Shown piece after piece: positions 20,903 through 34,068 of a DNA stretch of 64,000 nt. Position 1 is the stretch's first letter. Each line of letters starts with the position of its first letter. The stretch is from Karstenula rhodostoma CBS 690.94 (Eukaryota > Ascomycota > Dothideomycetes > Pleosporales > Didymosphaeriaceae), in NCBI GenBank assembly GCA_010093485.1, contig MU001512.1, positions 518,842 through 582,841 on the forward strand, read 5' to 3'. The notes under the pieces were generated by a model. The model saw only the letters and a list, made by a program, of their open reading frames with translations, ran no database searches and was not told the origin of the DNA. The position numbers and the translations under genes were made by a program.

Positions 20903-23149
20903 CTACATGCGTTCGACGGGGCTCAGGCCCAGGATGCGCATGCCGTTGTTGAGCGTCTGGCGGGCCGCCGTGTACAGCGCCAGACGCGCAAGCATGGTCT
21001 CGCGCTCGGAGCCGAGAATCTGGAGGTGGTCGTAGGAGGAGGAGAGGGCGTGTGTGAGTTTGAAGCTGGAGGGTGGGTTAGTACGTAGTTTGAAGAGTTG
21101 GTGGGGAGGGGGAACAACTTACAGGTACGTCAGCACGGTGGTGGGCTCCTGCGTCTTGAGCGTGTTGATGAAGATGTCTGGCCAGGCGGCGAGCTGGCGG
21201 ACGAGATCTGTGCCCTGTGTCTCGGTGATGAGCGTGAGGTCTGCGGCGGTGGCGAGGTCGATGTTTGCGATTTCGGGGACGGCCGCGGTGACTTTTCGGG
21301 TGATGCTGCAGAGACGGGCGTGCGCGTACTGCAGGTACGGTCCGGTGTCGCCTTCGAAGCTAGTCATCCTGTCCATATCGAAAGTGTAGTTGTTGATGCG
21401 CTTGCCCTTCATGTCCTGGACCATGACGGCGGAGATACCCAGGACGTCGGCCGTCTTTACGGGGTCGTCGACCTGCTCGTACTTGGCCTGGTTCGTCCTC
21501 ATGACCTCGTGCATCTTCTCGGCGACAGTCTCGAGGATGTCGTCCAAGAACTTCGCGGTTCCCTTCCTGGTCGACATGCCCAGCACCATTCCGAAGTTGA
21601 TGTGGGAGCAAGCAGCAGCCAATTCCTTGTGGCCCATGGCGTCCAGGATCTTGAAAAGCTGAGCGAGATGGAGGTCCTGCTGACTGGCCACAACGTAGAT
21701 CATCTTGTCGAATTTGTACTTCTCGTATCGCTCCGATACAGCTGCGATATCACGGGTGAGGTATAGTGATGTGCCGTCCTTCTTCCTCACGACTGCCTTG
21801 CCCAGCTTCTTGGAGTACTTGGTCAGGTCGACGATGATAGCGCCTTCGCTATTCTCGCTAACCTTCTTCTCCTCCATGATCTTCGCTGCGTTGTCCATGC
21901 TTTCGTCCTTGACTTGCGATTCACCGCTGTAGTCATCGTAGCGGATGTTGAGTCGGGCATATGTCTTCTTGTACTTCTCGATAGAGAGATCCCTGAATCG
22001 CCTCCAAATACCCAGAGCGACGGGTTCGCCCTCTGTCATCCTCTTGAAGTATTTCCTCGCCGCCTCGTCCACACCGTTGTCGGCAACTTCTTGGAGCTGC
22101 TTTTCGACTTCGGACGTATCCTTTTCCTCCTTCTTCAGTTCTTCGATCTTTGCCTTGAGCTCCTTCATCTTGTCCCCCTCTTCCGCTGAGATTTTTGATA
22201 TCTTCACGTAGACGTCGTAGAGGTGGCCGATGGGGTTCTTGACGAGCTCCTCCTCGGATCCAAACAGGTCAAAGCCTATGGCCAGAACACCGTACTGCTT
22301 GCCCCAGTCGCCCAGGTAGTTCATCCTGGTAACGTCCCAGCCAGCAGCATCGTACAGGTTCGCAAGGAAACCGCCAATGATTGTGCTTCGAAGATGGCCT
22401 GCGTGGAAGGGCTTCGCGATGTTAGGCGAGCTGAACTCGACAATCATCTTCTTGCGGCCCTTGGAGGGATCGGATGGGTCTCGGAGACCCTGGAAGTTGT
22501 TGAAGCCGTACGACGCGCCAGACTTGAGCACAGCGGGCACCACGAGGCTGGTCAATGGCTGGGGCTTGAACCAGAACATCAGAAGCGCGTCCATCACAAC
22601 GACCTTTTCGACCAACGGAGATTCTGGGAAACCGTTTCCGATCTCCTGTGCGAACTCCTTCATATCCTTGCGCTTCTGGCGGAGGGCGGCCGCGGCCATT
22701 TGTAGGTCGCCATGCTCGGTCTTGACAGTCCTCTGCAATGCGGGATATATGATCTTGGAATCGATGCCGGTGGATTTTGAGAGCAGCTCGGCGACATGTG
22801 AACGGTACAGGTCATATGGATTGAGCGCAGGGTATGTGTTTGGTTCGGCGGGCAGCTGGTCGATGCCCAGGGCCTTCAGCTTGCCCGTCAAGGCCTCGGC
22901 AGCCTGTGCTTGCGTAGCGGCGTCCATGTTCACCAACGGAGTGAAGGGTCGTGTGTCGATCTGCGTATAGTATCGCGTGGATATGTTGCGCCTGGGCGGG
23001 TGCTGGAGTGTGTACGCGGGGGTGGCACAGGAGAACTTGCGCTGGCTATAGGCTGCGAAAGAAGGGGTGTGAGTCGCCCGCGGCCTCAGCAAGAATACGA
23101 GTGAGGAAGAAGAGAAAATGGTTGGTAGCGGGGGGATTGGGCGCTGCAT
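20903..23149 (-). CDS. Arginyl-tRNA synthetase, probably cytosolic and mitochondrial
   Basis: Exon 1 is 23149-21123 and exon 2 is 21065-20903, with a 57-nt GTAAGT...CAG intron, giving 729 aa from the first Met. The class I HIGH motif appears as PFHAGHLRST (HAGH at 249-252) and the KMSK loop as MSTRKGT (525-530). The protein ends in the characteristic LSPVERM. The DALR-type anticodon-binding domain is at the C-terminus (GPYLQYAHARLCSI). Residues 1-74 are rich in Arg, Ser, Thr and Pro with almost no acids, like a mitochondrial presequence. A second Met (residue 75, 22927-22925) begins a normal cytosolic form. Two start sites giving two locations is a known arrangement for tRNA synthetases, but dual use here is inference. 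It charges tRNA-Arg with arginine using ATP. Confidence 0.93.
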
Positions 23150-26100
23150 GAACCAAGGTGGGGCAGCTGGTATGCGTCAATCAACGAGTTGCTGCGCGCG
23201 CTCAAAATTTCCACCACCGCCGCGGGGCTCGCCAAGCATCGGGCCTGGCCTGAGCGGCGCGTTGGCTACGCATTGCACGTCTGCAGCTCTCTTGAAGACC
23301 TTCTCAGCAGGAATTTGATCTGTCTGTATCCTATGGCAGAAATCACTTAATCAACCATGTGCTCACTATGAACCTGTCTTGTTCTGGTCAATCGCTGCAG
23401 ATTGGCCTTCGCGAGACTCTGCTTGAGATTTGGAACCTTGAAACGTTCACAAGTCCACAATACTGCTTAAAAAATAGGCTACCGTATGATTTTGCCGGTA
23501 AGCTGAACTTCTATATCCATGGTCATTTGCAGCTGTCCCTTCTCACTCATCAACGTGAGCTGACTCTTTAGGATACCACAGTGCAAGAGCTAGCCAAATA
23601 CGGTTAACCGATTGCCACTCTGGAACCTTCCCAAAGCTCACTTGTACATGTGCAACGACACAAGGACGCATGCTCGTGCAGGCTTTGATGCATGTTGCCG
23701 CCTGCTGGATATCACTAGATACGACACCTCCAAATCGAGTCCGGCATAAACAGCGTTAGTGAACGCATCCGCCTAGGTCATGCGCCATACTGCATCAGAT
23801 GGAATATGAAATACTGCATGCTGCTTCGAAGTAGGTAGTAATAGTCTAATCGTGCCGTGAAATCATAGACATTATGCACAAGGACGAGCGGTGAGCGTGT
23901 ACTTGTACACACTCAAGTTGCAGCAGGTATTATTGTACACCGTCCAAGATCTCATATCGGCCTGAGCTCTTGAACCGTGGACTCAACCTCATGCTTTGAC
24001 AGAAGAAATCTGGGGCTGTCTGATCTGTATCACGGAAGAAGACACCACTCCTGCACACTTGGTAACCGAGCCATCAGCGTCCGGACCAAACAGTGTACAA
24101 TCGACGCTGCGGTCAAATGAGGCTCCTACCGAGTCTGCAGCATGAGAGTACTTTGCATGGGTCCCCATCTCAAACTGTCTGCACTACCACCAATTACTCG
24201 GCATGCTGTTTTTAAAAAGTGGAAACTTTCGGTCAGTTGCATGTCACGAGATGCGCATAAAACAAAACAGGGCAGCTGTAATTCCGGACAGTGAGACGAG
24301 AGCAACGTGCCTTCACTGTGCAAGCGAGATTTAGTGAGAGACTGTTCATCAGATCGAGACGCTTGTGCCTTCGCTGAGAAGCTGGTGAGTCCGCTACGGC
24401 TGCTGAGCCAAGTTGTGTGCTTGGAGGAGTATATACAGTGATTAGCTAAGACATTTTTGCGTGGGCTTTCAAGGCCCCGAACGTGGGCACAGCATACGTA
24501 ACTGCCATGCAGTCCCGTTTTGTGGTCGCGAACGCCACCCTGTCCGATGATCGCTTTCGTGCAGCACACTATCATACCAGCCATGCTATCAAGCAACCTC
24601 TTTCCAGACACATGGGCATCGGACACGAGACGGTGCTAGGTGGCGGATCCCGAGACCGACTTAGTTGAAGACTGAAGTAGCAGACATGCGCCATCAGTGG
24701 ACGGTGTACCATGGGATTGGAACCAGATCCAGCTCACAACTTGTATCCATGAACCGTGCGTCCTTTGTACAAGGGTGGCACAGAGAACGCAGAAGACCGC
24801 AAGGCGCGCCGCGACTTCTCTCGAGACAAGCGAGGCCTGATTGGGTTGCTCTGGCGCGCCCCGGTGCCCTGGATAGCAACGTGAAGGTGCCCCGATCGGT
24901 ATGCCGGTAGGTGTGCCCGAGGCTGATGTACGCCTCGACTGAGACAGGGTCCTCTTGCAGCTGAGGTCTTCGAGACAGGTGAAGAAGATCGTAAAAGGTG
25001 GCGCTATGACGCATATTCGCCGTGACGTATGGCTGAAGACCGGTGAAGCGGATGCGCGGAGAGGGCGAACTCTTTCGAGGCTGCATAAAGACCAGGAAGG
25101 TGGTCATCACGGTGATTCAGGCCGTGTTGTCGTAACAGTGGAAGGCGCTACACCGATCCTAAACGCAGATCAAGTGCAGTCGCGATCGTCTGCTCATGCC
25201 AGTCTGGACGTGTCCTCGCTGTACATCCCGTGTCGGGCATGTCCAGAAGTAGGCAATGCGAAATTGTTTGAGCGAATCATGGCTAGCCATGCTGTTCTGA
25301 GACAACTGGAGTAACGACGGCTGTCGCTAACCGGTGCCCATTCTCGACTGGAATGTGCGCATTCCCAAGTTAATTTCCGGTTTAGCGGTGCTGGAGAGCG
25401 GCACACGATGCAATGAAGACAAAGCGACTTCGTTCACCTCATGCAGAAGAAAGTAAATGAAGGATGCCGGGCAGCCGCCGGAGCGGAGCAAGAAAATCCA
25501 ACGCGAAACGTATGCACAATCCCGCGCGTTTAGATGAAAGACCATGCAAAGGTTCAAAAAGAACAAAACTGAGGTGACAGGCATTATCAGGCCCTAGACC
25601 CCGGTGGCCGGCAGCGGCTTCGCTTCCGCAAAAGCACCGTGGTGCAGTCTAGGATCGATACGAGATCTGGCACTGCCTAACCAGTCTACGTGCAGAAAGT
25701 ATGATGCACTCTACAATCGTGGTTACTGATGGTGCCGAAGTGAGGCCAACTAATGGGTTTCCAGCAACGTCGTAAACTCTCACATACGTGTCCAACTTGC
25801 TGGTTTGGAGAATGTGAATCCAGGGCAAAAATTCAGTCCATAGTGATTGGTTCGGTGACGATCGCTTGAACCAACTCACGGACAAGAGCGGTTAGCCTAC
25901 CGTTCTGTGACCCGATCAAGTCAGCTGTTGACGCTTTGGTGAGGCCAACACCCAGAATCAAGTCGACGTGGCTGATAGGCTCCACAACGCTGGGCAGCCG
26001 GAAGCGAACCGAAGCCGAACACCCGACGCAGACGTTGCCTCGATCACCAACGTTGACGTCGAACGGTTGTCAGGCGGTAACGTTTGGCTCTTCTCCGCGG

Positions 26101-28312
26101 GTCACTATGAGATATGCATGCAGTAAGGCGTCAACTCAGCAATGCAATTGCAGCCATGTGGAGCAGGGAGATTGTGCGCGGAGGAGTTCGGCGTCTGCAC
26201 CTAAGTTTAGAACGAGTGAAAAGGACGTGATGGTTCGGTATAATTACCACGAGCGGTAGATCTGAAGAGATCTGCCCGCCACGCGGCGTTTGGATTCATG
26301 GAAGGGGCCTCGATTTTGTGTGGCTGGCCTCGGTCATTTTTGCTTTTCGAGACCAATGAGAGACTGCGTTCCAGCAAGAGGCTCTGCAGTGGTACGAGCA
26401 TTGACCTTGTGTCCGTGGAGCCTGGCGGTCGGTATTGGTGGCTTTTTTGTACCCCTGGCGTGAACTTGGAGAGGAAAGCATATCGACGTGCACGGCAACA
26501 AGTCCAAATCCGTGGCTCGGCAATCGGGTGTAGGGCGCGATTACAGACGTGTGGGGAAGTCAGTGTAGGGTGCATACATGCACGCCACCGCCGGTGATGC
26601 GCCTGGGAGGTTTAAGGAAGCTTTTGGATCCGTGCATAGGCGGCTGAGTGGCTTTTGCAGGTGCGTCGGGTCCCTTTGGTTGGGGTAAACGAGTCGTACT
26701 GGTGAGGCTTTGTGCTCCTGCCTGACACTTTCACGGGCCCTGAGAGAGAGGCCAGACAGGCATACCTCGTACCTGGATGATTCAGCAGGGGCAGAAGCAT
26801 GTGGCATGGCCGCCGGAATGAGGAACATGTCTTCGAGACCAATAGCGGATGGGCGGGACGCCATTGGAGCGAGACGCAACCTCCACCAGGAGTGGCAAAG
26901 AGCAATATGGTGCTGGGACTGAAGAAGAGTATAAATGGGCGGGAGGCCGTTCTGCCCAGGTCATCACCGGTACAGAAGGCGTACTGCAGCATCGGAATCG
27001 CAAGCGTGCCGAGACCTTTTCCTCCCCTCGATTGCTGACGGTCCATCGAAGAGCCGGGACACAACGCAGGCACAGAAGGATCCATTGTCGAGACAGTGGT
27101 CGATCAGGACGGTCCGGTCGAGCGAGCTGGGTCCTGGGGCGAGACGGTGAGTCTGGCGGCACGTCGAAGACGACACGGCCTCAGTGTTCATGCCGCCGGT
27201 TCGCAGCGGAGGCTGCTGCTGGCTGGTGCTCCTGGGGCCGAGAGGAAAGCATGGCTAATATATCGATGGCAGACTCACATATCACATATCACATACATCG
27301 CCATAGCGCGTCGGTCCATCACGCGTGGGCGTTGCGCTGTCGCTGTCGCTGTCGCTGTCGTCAGTCCACCGCCGCTGCCTCGAGGCTTCTCGTTGCCGTC
27401 CGGGCGAGCATAGCCGCTGTGTCTGTGTCCGTGTCCGCGTTCGCATCCGACGCGCGCGCGCAAAAGCAAGCTCGCAGGCAGGACGGGCTGCTGTCACCAC
27501 CACCAAGCGCTGTGTGTGCGTGGCCAAGTTACATTTACTGTGAAGGTGAGCGTTCAATCTCGCTTCGATGCGCGTTCTTGCCCGCTGTGTCGCGCGCATC
27601 CCTGCCACCCACATGGCGTGCCGGGAAGCGACGACGCAGACGCATTGCAGGCAGGGGCCCCGTCAATGCCTGCCCTGCTACACCACACGCTCCATCTTCC
27701 CCAACTTTTCATTCTTGTTGCGCGCTTCCGTTGGTCTTTCCGTCATTCTCTCCCTTCCGTGCATGCGAAGAGGAACGCCCTTTAGCCTAAGCCGGCGCCT
27801 GGCCAGACCAATCGGCCCGCCCTCCAGCGATCCGTCCGTCACTGCGCCGTCCTGTGGCGCTAGCAGCCGGTTCTTGAACCTCACCTCATCTCACCAGCCA
27901 TATCCGTCTGAAGACATCGCCTCGCGGTTTTTCGACGCATCTGCAGACGGCATGCTGAAATTAAAGGGCCCCAGTCTTGGGCCCAGCCCGCCCGAAGACA
28001 CTGCTGTAGTCGATCGTCTGCGCCTCGTCGCCGGCATATAGCATACCACCCACCAGAAACCCATCATCCATCCCTGACTCGTGGCTTGGGCTTCATTTCC
28101 TTGTCACTGCAATCACTCTTCCGCCAATCCTGCCCTTCACCGCGTTGCTATACATTGCCACCATCCGGCACCTTTGTATCCTCTTCTTCCATTCGTTTTG
28201 CCGCATGTCTTTGTTTATACTTCACTGTAGTCGTCACTCCAACCGTCCGGCATAACTGCCCAGCGTTTTCAAAGTGATCCTGCTAAGCGAGTACAGGTCT
28301 ATCCTTCAGCTG
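23150..28312. other. 5.2-kb gene-poor stretch
   Basis: No frame here resembles a known family, and no pair of frames could be joined into a recognisable protein. The part from about 26.8 kb on is GC-rich with pyrimidine-rich patches and a short GTCGCT repeat (27341-27361). It is probably a long promoter and 5' leader for the velvet-like gene, since fungal regulators often have such leaders. The 23.5-26.5 kb part shows nothing. Confidence 0.45.
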
Positions 28313-29264
28313 ATGCAAAGAGGCCGTGGAAGTGGAAGAGGTAGAAATCCGAATCCTTCCCGGAGCTCGTCGAGGAGAGGGGTCAGATCCGTTTCCCGCA
28401 GCACCACTTCAAGATCTCGCAGCAACGCTTCAATCAGACGGTCGGCTCGCATAGCACAACTTCTCAACGGCCAGCTCAACGGTGAAAGCGAGCCATCAGC
28501 AAACAACTCCATGGCTCACGTTGCCCAACAGCCGGCGTTTGGCAGATCATCTGTTCGTTCAAGACACGACACCGGAAACAGGCGGGCGACGCGGCCAAAT
28601 CGTACCTCTCTTTCGCCTGAAGAACGTGGATACGCAATGGACATTGTCGTGCAACCTCCCTCAAACGCCCGCGCCGGCTACTCCATCAATGGAACCATCA
28701 TTGTTCGCTTACGAACCACCAACCCGAACCCAAACGCAGCAACTGAAGATGCCTTGAATCTTGCTGCTATTGCGTCTTTGGTGCCTGGGCCAGGTTCAAC
28801 CGTCTCCTCGGATCCTACGGTACTCAACACGCTGCTCTCTGGTAGACGGGTCGATAATATCCACACGTTGGCCGACGACGAGGCCGACGGCTCAATCGCC
28901 TCCATGGAGTTGAACGACTCACAGGCTGTGGGTTACATGCGCTTCTCCGGTCTTGTCATTCGCCAGGCCGGCACTTATCGGATACGCATCACTCTTCTCC
29001 GGATGCGAAACTCGAGCTCAGACCCACCTCCAGCCTCTATGGCAGGCGCAGCGGCAGTCCAGGTTGTTGATTCGAACCCAATCGTCGTGCAAGCCGGCGG
29101 GCCGACGGCGTATAATGGTAAGTACCTGGTGGCTAAATATTAGACATACTTTCAGTTCCTGATTCGTATACTTTCCTTGTTGTACAGGCAACGATCAAGA
29201 CAATGAAGATGACGACGGCTGGATGGATGTTTTACGGACTTTTCAGACTCGGCGCGCGTCCTGA
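28313..29264 (+). CDS. Velvet-like domain protein
   Basis: Exon 1 (28313-29117) and exon 2 (29188-29264), joined by GTAAGT...TACAG, encode 293 aa. The first ATG in frame is 28313. Residues 1-90 are basic and Ser/Arg-rich, with an RGRGSGRGR start. From about residue 110 come MDIVVQPPSNARAGYSINGT and IIVRLRTTN, then AAIASLVPGPGS, and later GYMRFSGLVIRQAGTYRIRI. This order (QPP.RARAG, ASLV, F..L.I...GTYR.R) resembles the velvet fold of VosA/VelB-type regulators, though many diagnostic residues differ. Velvet proteins bind DNA and control development and secondary metabolism. The C-terminus is acidic (NDQDNEDDDGWMDVL). The family call is by pattern only. Confidence 0.6.
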
Positions 29265-30480
29265 CGTTGCACAAAACTCTTCGATGCACATCCTACACAC
29301 TTCTATCACTGTCACGGGTCGGCTTGTATGAACATACTTCTCCTGTCGGTGTGTGACCATATTTTGCTTTTCTCTTTGGGGCTCTTGATTTGGTCGGACA
29401 GTGTACGATGGCGATGCCAGCATATCAGCTCGAGTGGGTAGATGGGCGTTCAGGGTTCTGTGTTGTTTTCGTAAATGAATATCAATGGTATCCGAGCGCT
29501 AGTATTGAGACACTGAGGCAGAAATCTACCGAACTTTGAACTTTGAATATCGAGGGTATCCGAGCGCGGGTGTTGAGGTGAGGTCAGATTTGCCCAGTGT
29601 TGGGGTTGCGATGGAGATATGGAACCTTCTGTCTTCTATGCGTCAATGCTGAGTGGTAACTAATGCATGGGTGGCGTGTTATACGTCTGGCATGGCTGAT
29701 CTACCTGCTCAATGCCCTCCCCGCATCCCTACCGTAAGTCGTAAGTCGTCAACGCGAAAAAAAAAAAAAAGATTCGAGCGTATTCCAAATGATGCTTTGC
29801 TTTCTCGAACACGAACATACTGCACATCATTGTTCAGTTCCGTTCCGTTCCGTTCCTGTGCATTCCATATATCCATCCTCATGCAGAACGAGCACACGCT
29901 TCTCGATGCTTCCGCATTGCTTCTGCGGCCCGTCCGTCGAGCAGCCGGATCTCCGCCCCGCTTTGCGTGAGTCGGGCCCCGAGATGGGCCGGGCTGAGGT
30001 GCTGCCTCAGGCGATAAGGGCACTCTATGGCGGGTGAGGGCGCGTGCGTTGGGTTTGGGGTTGATGCTGATGTGTCTAATACGCCAGCATGGGCTTTCAA
30101 GTGGCACGAGGGCACGGCTGTGAGGATGTCGGCGCACGGTGAGAATGTTTTGGTTTCCGCCCTGGGTCTGGGGTTGGATGTAGGGTGAAGGGGCGGCGTG
30201 TTGCGTCTGAAGGCAGGCGGGCACTGGGTATCGGAGATGGCCACTGCTGTAATTGATCATGGCGGAGGATCAGCTCACGTCGAGGCGTCGTATTTAATAG
30301 CGTAGAAAAGGTACTTTTGTAACACGACATAGGGATGTTCAACGTTAACGTCGTCAAGAGTCTCGATTCTTCAACAAGCTATGTACAACCTCCCCCACAC
30401 CCCCAATGCAATCGATGGAAGCAAAGACAAAAGAAATGCTCGGCTCGGCTCGAACTTGGTATCAACGGGTGGCGTGCCGC
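29265..30480. other. 3' spacer with simple repeats
   Basis: About 1.2 kb between convergent genes. It holds a run of about 13 A (29758-29770), a GTTCC pentamer repeat (29836-29857), and two copies of a GGTATCCGAGCGC-type phrase (about 29489 and 29553). No gene seen. Confidence 0.5.
29836..29857. repeat. (GTTCC)4 pentanucleotide repeat
   Basis: Four direct copies of GTTCC lie in the spacer 3' of the velvet-like gene. Confidence 0.8.
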
Positions 30481-31361
30481 TTAGTTGAGCTCGACGTCCG
30501 CGTCGACATTTCCAATGCCGATGGTGTCGCCGGGAGAGGTTCCACTACGCACTTTCACGTCAGTAACTCGTGGTGTCTCTGAATGGACGCTTGGTGCCTA
30601 CCTCTTGGGCGTGCACGGCTGCCACGAAACATGGACCTGCTGTGTGAACGCGATGGTAGCGTCATCGTTTGAAAGCTCGCCGTAAGCAGACGAGTTCGTA
30701 GAGCGCAGGCTGAGGCGGTTGTTCACGTTGAGGATGCCGTTGGTACCGCAAGGCGACCAGACGACGGCAGTGGTCTCGACGTTGTCCTGCTTGGTGTACA
30801 CCTGTCCGTTGACGAGGTCGCCGCCGCCGCTGGCGCTCATGCGCGTCGTCGACGTCTTGCCCGCATCCTGCGAGAAGAAATAACTGGTTAAAAAATCTGC
30901 CGTAACACCCTTGTCCAGACGCGCCCAGCCGTGGTAGGTGGCCGACACCACGGCGTACTGGAAACCGCCCGGGTACTTGAGGTTTAGGTGCAGCTGGCAG
31001 GCGCGCGAGTTTTCCTTGGTGGCTATGCCAGGGCCGATGTACGTCTGGAACTGGTCGAATCCATAGGTGATGACCTTGTCAAAATCGTCAAAAACCATTT
31101 CTATCATGTAACCTCGCTCGCGTCCCTTGTGCCACTCAGCGGGCCCGGGTGCGCGGCATGAGGTATGGGGTGGTGGGTTCTTACAGTCTTGTCGGTAGAA
31201 GTACTCGTAGAGACGGAGCCTTGCGGGCAGCCGTTACCGGAGTAGGAAGAGTCGACGATGACGATCTGGCTTGGGTCGGGGGCAGGGGCAGAGCCGGATG
31301 CTGGGACGGGGTTCGCGACAGCGAGGAGCGGGAGCAGAAGAGCGGCGATCTTGGAATACAT
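30481..31361 (-). CDS. DUF4360 secreted protein
   Basis: Exons 31361-31185, 31074-30602 and 30544-30481 (phases 0 and 2) encode 237 aa. The protein starts MYSKIAALLLPLLAVANPVP, a clear signal peptide. SGNGCPQGSVS follows, then YGFDQFQTYIGPGIA, RACQLHLNLKYPGGFQYAVV, ATYHGWARLDKGV and FTQQVHVSWQPC. These are the conserved blocks of the DUF4360 family, small secreted proteins common in ascomycetes with four conserved Cys. The first intron is 110 nt and the second is 57 nt. The short third exon adds a Gly/Asp tail. Function is unknown. A TATAAAG box lies about 115 bases upstream of the ATG. Confidence 0.88.
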
Positions 31362-34068
31362 GGTGCTTTCGTTGCGAGTAATACCGTGGGATGGGTATTC
31401 GAATGTCGATCTGAAGAAGTAATTGGACACTGACAATCTGAGTTGATGATCTCCAAGGAGGGGACAATCACTGACCTTTATACTTCTTACCAACGCGCAT
31501 TTTTCAAATATGCTAATCCCCGGATCTAGACATTGAGCTTCTCATACAGGTCGCTAGACACCCAGACTCCTCGTGGTCAGTCATCTGGCCACTTCGAGCG
31601 TCGATTTGAACGAGGTCACCGCTTCCGTGCATCGCGAATTCCGCCATTCGGCTAGTCTGCAATTATTATTAGTTCACATATAGGTACTTGGTAATAAATT
31701 GCCGTGGTCTTTTGTGACCTGGAATGCCTCTGGATGCTCTTTGAGTAGGGACGTACAGCTCCGCATATTGAGAGGAGGGTCTAGCTGGTCAAGCGGATGG
31801 CAGGAAGCTCTAGGCGAAGCCGACTGAAATGGCGAATACGAGCCAGTACCACAAGAGTAAGATGGATATTTGGTAAAAAGATCATCTCATGCGGTGAAAG
31901 CCACACGGGATCTGTACACCGCCAGTGCTGGCAGGTAGCGTTGGAACGATGAGTATAGTGGAAATACGAAGAGCTTCGACTTCAAGGTTGATTGCAATGG
32001 ACCTGCAGCACAGCTCGCCTGAACCTCAAGGTCGGCCGTCGATCACCTTTCCAAAAATAACGGTCTCAGTGTCAAAATAAATGATCGTTACCGCCGTCGC
32101 TCTGTGGACTAGATTGGGTCAGGTGACACTGCTGTGACAGATACAATACAGTACTCGGGGCCGGCATCGTATATTCCGTTGTGGGAGATCCAACATCCAG
32201 GTACTCACTGCTTACAAGACGAGTCTCGACCTGCATTTTCGTAATTTGGCTTTGCTTGGCGGTCGTTGCGGCGATTTATGGCTAATATGCGCTTGCTGTT
32301 TCCGATGGCGGGCGAGCTCGCTGGCGAGCTGGCAGGGGTTGTCAGACCACGTTACTAAGTGCCCTTGCAATCCGCAATTCGGGTAGAAGTCGGGGATGTC
32401 ATAAACTCGATAGTTCGCACTCAACGTGCTCTTCGTCAAATTGCGATCAAATAAACCTTCATTAACTAGACCAGCGAGCTCGACTTCGCCTCAGACCTAG
32501 ACCTCAGAGAGCTGGTTGTCGGTTGGATGTTCTCGAAATACGGCGAAAACGGGGTTGAGGTTGCAATGGCTTTGTATTGGTGATCCTAAAAGGACCGAAC
32601 CGACGGGTGCAAAATTGTGCACATCAAGTTCCCCGGCCATTCCATTGAGATGGAACCTATAGCTTCTAGTCGATCTGCCAGGTCAACACGGCAACTTGGC
32701 TTGCATCGCGAATGAATGCACTGTCACTTTTTGGCTGAGAGAAGACATCCAACGTGATATTTTGTTCTCTGGCATAATTGAGTTCGTTTCGGTCTACAAG
32801 TCATTAGCAGGCGGTCGTCAACGTGACCCAAACCAGCTCCTCGAAGACATCGCTAAGTCACGGCGAGCAGATTAGCCTGCATGCCTAGGTCTAGAATTAA
32901 CCCGTGGTGCAGACGCATACTCACTGCCGCGAGCATAATATGACTAACATCATGCGATCACAAACTGGGCGTTACTGTGACCTCGCATGAAACACGCGAA
33001 GTAGAGCGTCGAAAACATCGAAGAAGAGGAATCTTTGGTAATCTCGAGCCTCTGTCCATTTTTTCGTCGATTCCATTGTCCGCTATGGTAAAGGACATCT
33101 AGGACGGCATGGAAAACTTTGAGGAGAGACGGCAGACGGTTAGGCTTCATAAGCCTCGCAGGATACGTTGTTATTACAGTGTTGTATTTCCGTGCCCGGG
33201 ACGCAGAATGATTGGAAATCGTGTTCTTGTAAATTCGGAATGATAACGTTGAAAAGACTCGCGGCCGCCGTCTGGAATACGAGCGCTCATTCGCCTTGCC
33301 CAATTCTACGCCCTAGAAAGTGGGTTCGAAGGCACCGTGTCCTTAGAGTGGGAAAGTGAAGGAACCCTAAAAAGACTTTTTTCCGTCCTCAGATATGATC
33401 TTCTTTGTTGGCTTCCGGGTGCATCGTGACTCTTCTCGTTCCATTAGGCGCTCCAGATGTGCAGCTATACCCGTGTTATATTGTAGAGATTCACTATGAG
33501 GTAGGGTGACTCAATGAAGTAGGGGGGACAAAAAGGTGCGTTGTGCTTTGCCAATGCACGAACAGAGGGGGACTAAAAAAGCGGCTAAGGCGCGCCCTAC
33601 CCGTGTTATAGAGTCACAGCTGATAGTCTGTACGTGGTATTGAGGTAGTATGCGTTCCAATCCCACAGAGAGAAGTAATTAAGCATGTAGATGGCAGTAA
33701 GTGGTGTCGTCCTCGTCCTCTCGCTTGCGCCTTCCTCGACGCTAAAATTGGCCTCGGACAGCCCCAGCCAATCACCCCTCCGACTCCCTCAACCTCCAAC
33801 CTCACGCCTCCGCTTCCGCGCTAACGGCCGTTTCCACAGCCGCTCCAACAAGCCTATACATGCGCTCGCCACCCTCGCCCTCCTCTGTAACCGCCCCTAA
33901 TGAGCACGAGACCTCCGGAATCAAGGCGGGGGCGATGGGGCGGACGCACGGCACAAAGGAGACGAGCTGACGCCTTTGTGCCTTTGTATGCTGCGGCTGG
34001 GGCGCGCGACATTGATATATTTTGAGATCTCCACTGACTTTACACACTACTAACAGAACATATCTGCC
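31362..34068. other. 2.7-kb gene-poor stretch
   Basis: No recognisable gene. The sequence is less GC-rich than its flanks. The phrase CCCGTGTTATA occurs twice (33469-33479 and 33600-33610), the second copy in a slightly different setting; this might be a relic of a repeat. No coding remains of a transposase were found. Confidence 0.4.
31476..31482 (-). promoter_or_regulatory. TATA box of the DUF4360 gene
   Basis: TATAAAG on the minus strand, about 115 bases before the start codon at 31361. Assigned by position and consensus only. Confidence 0.45.

Noticed and set aside
27568..28041. Frame of 157 codons upstream of the velvet-like gene
   Set aside because: Starts at an arbitrary Met in pyrimidine-rich leader-like DNA and has no resemblance to a known protein.
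33469..33610. Repeated CCCGTGTTATA phrase as ends of a transposon
   Set aside because: The copies are in the same orientation and short, with no inverted partner or target duplication.
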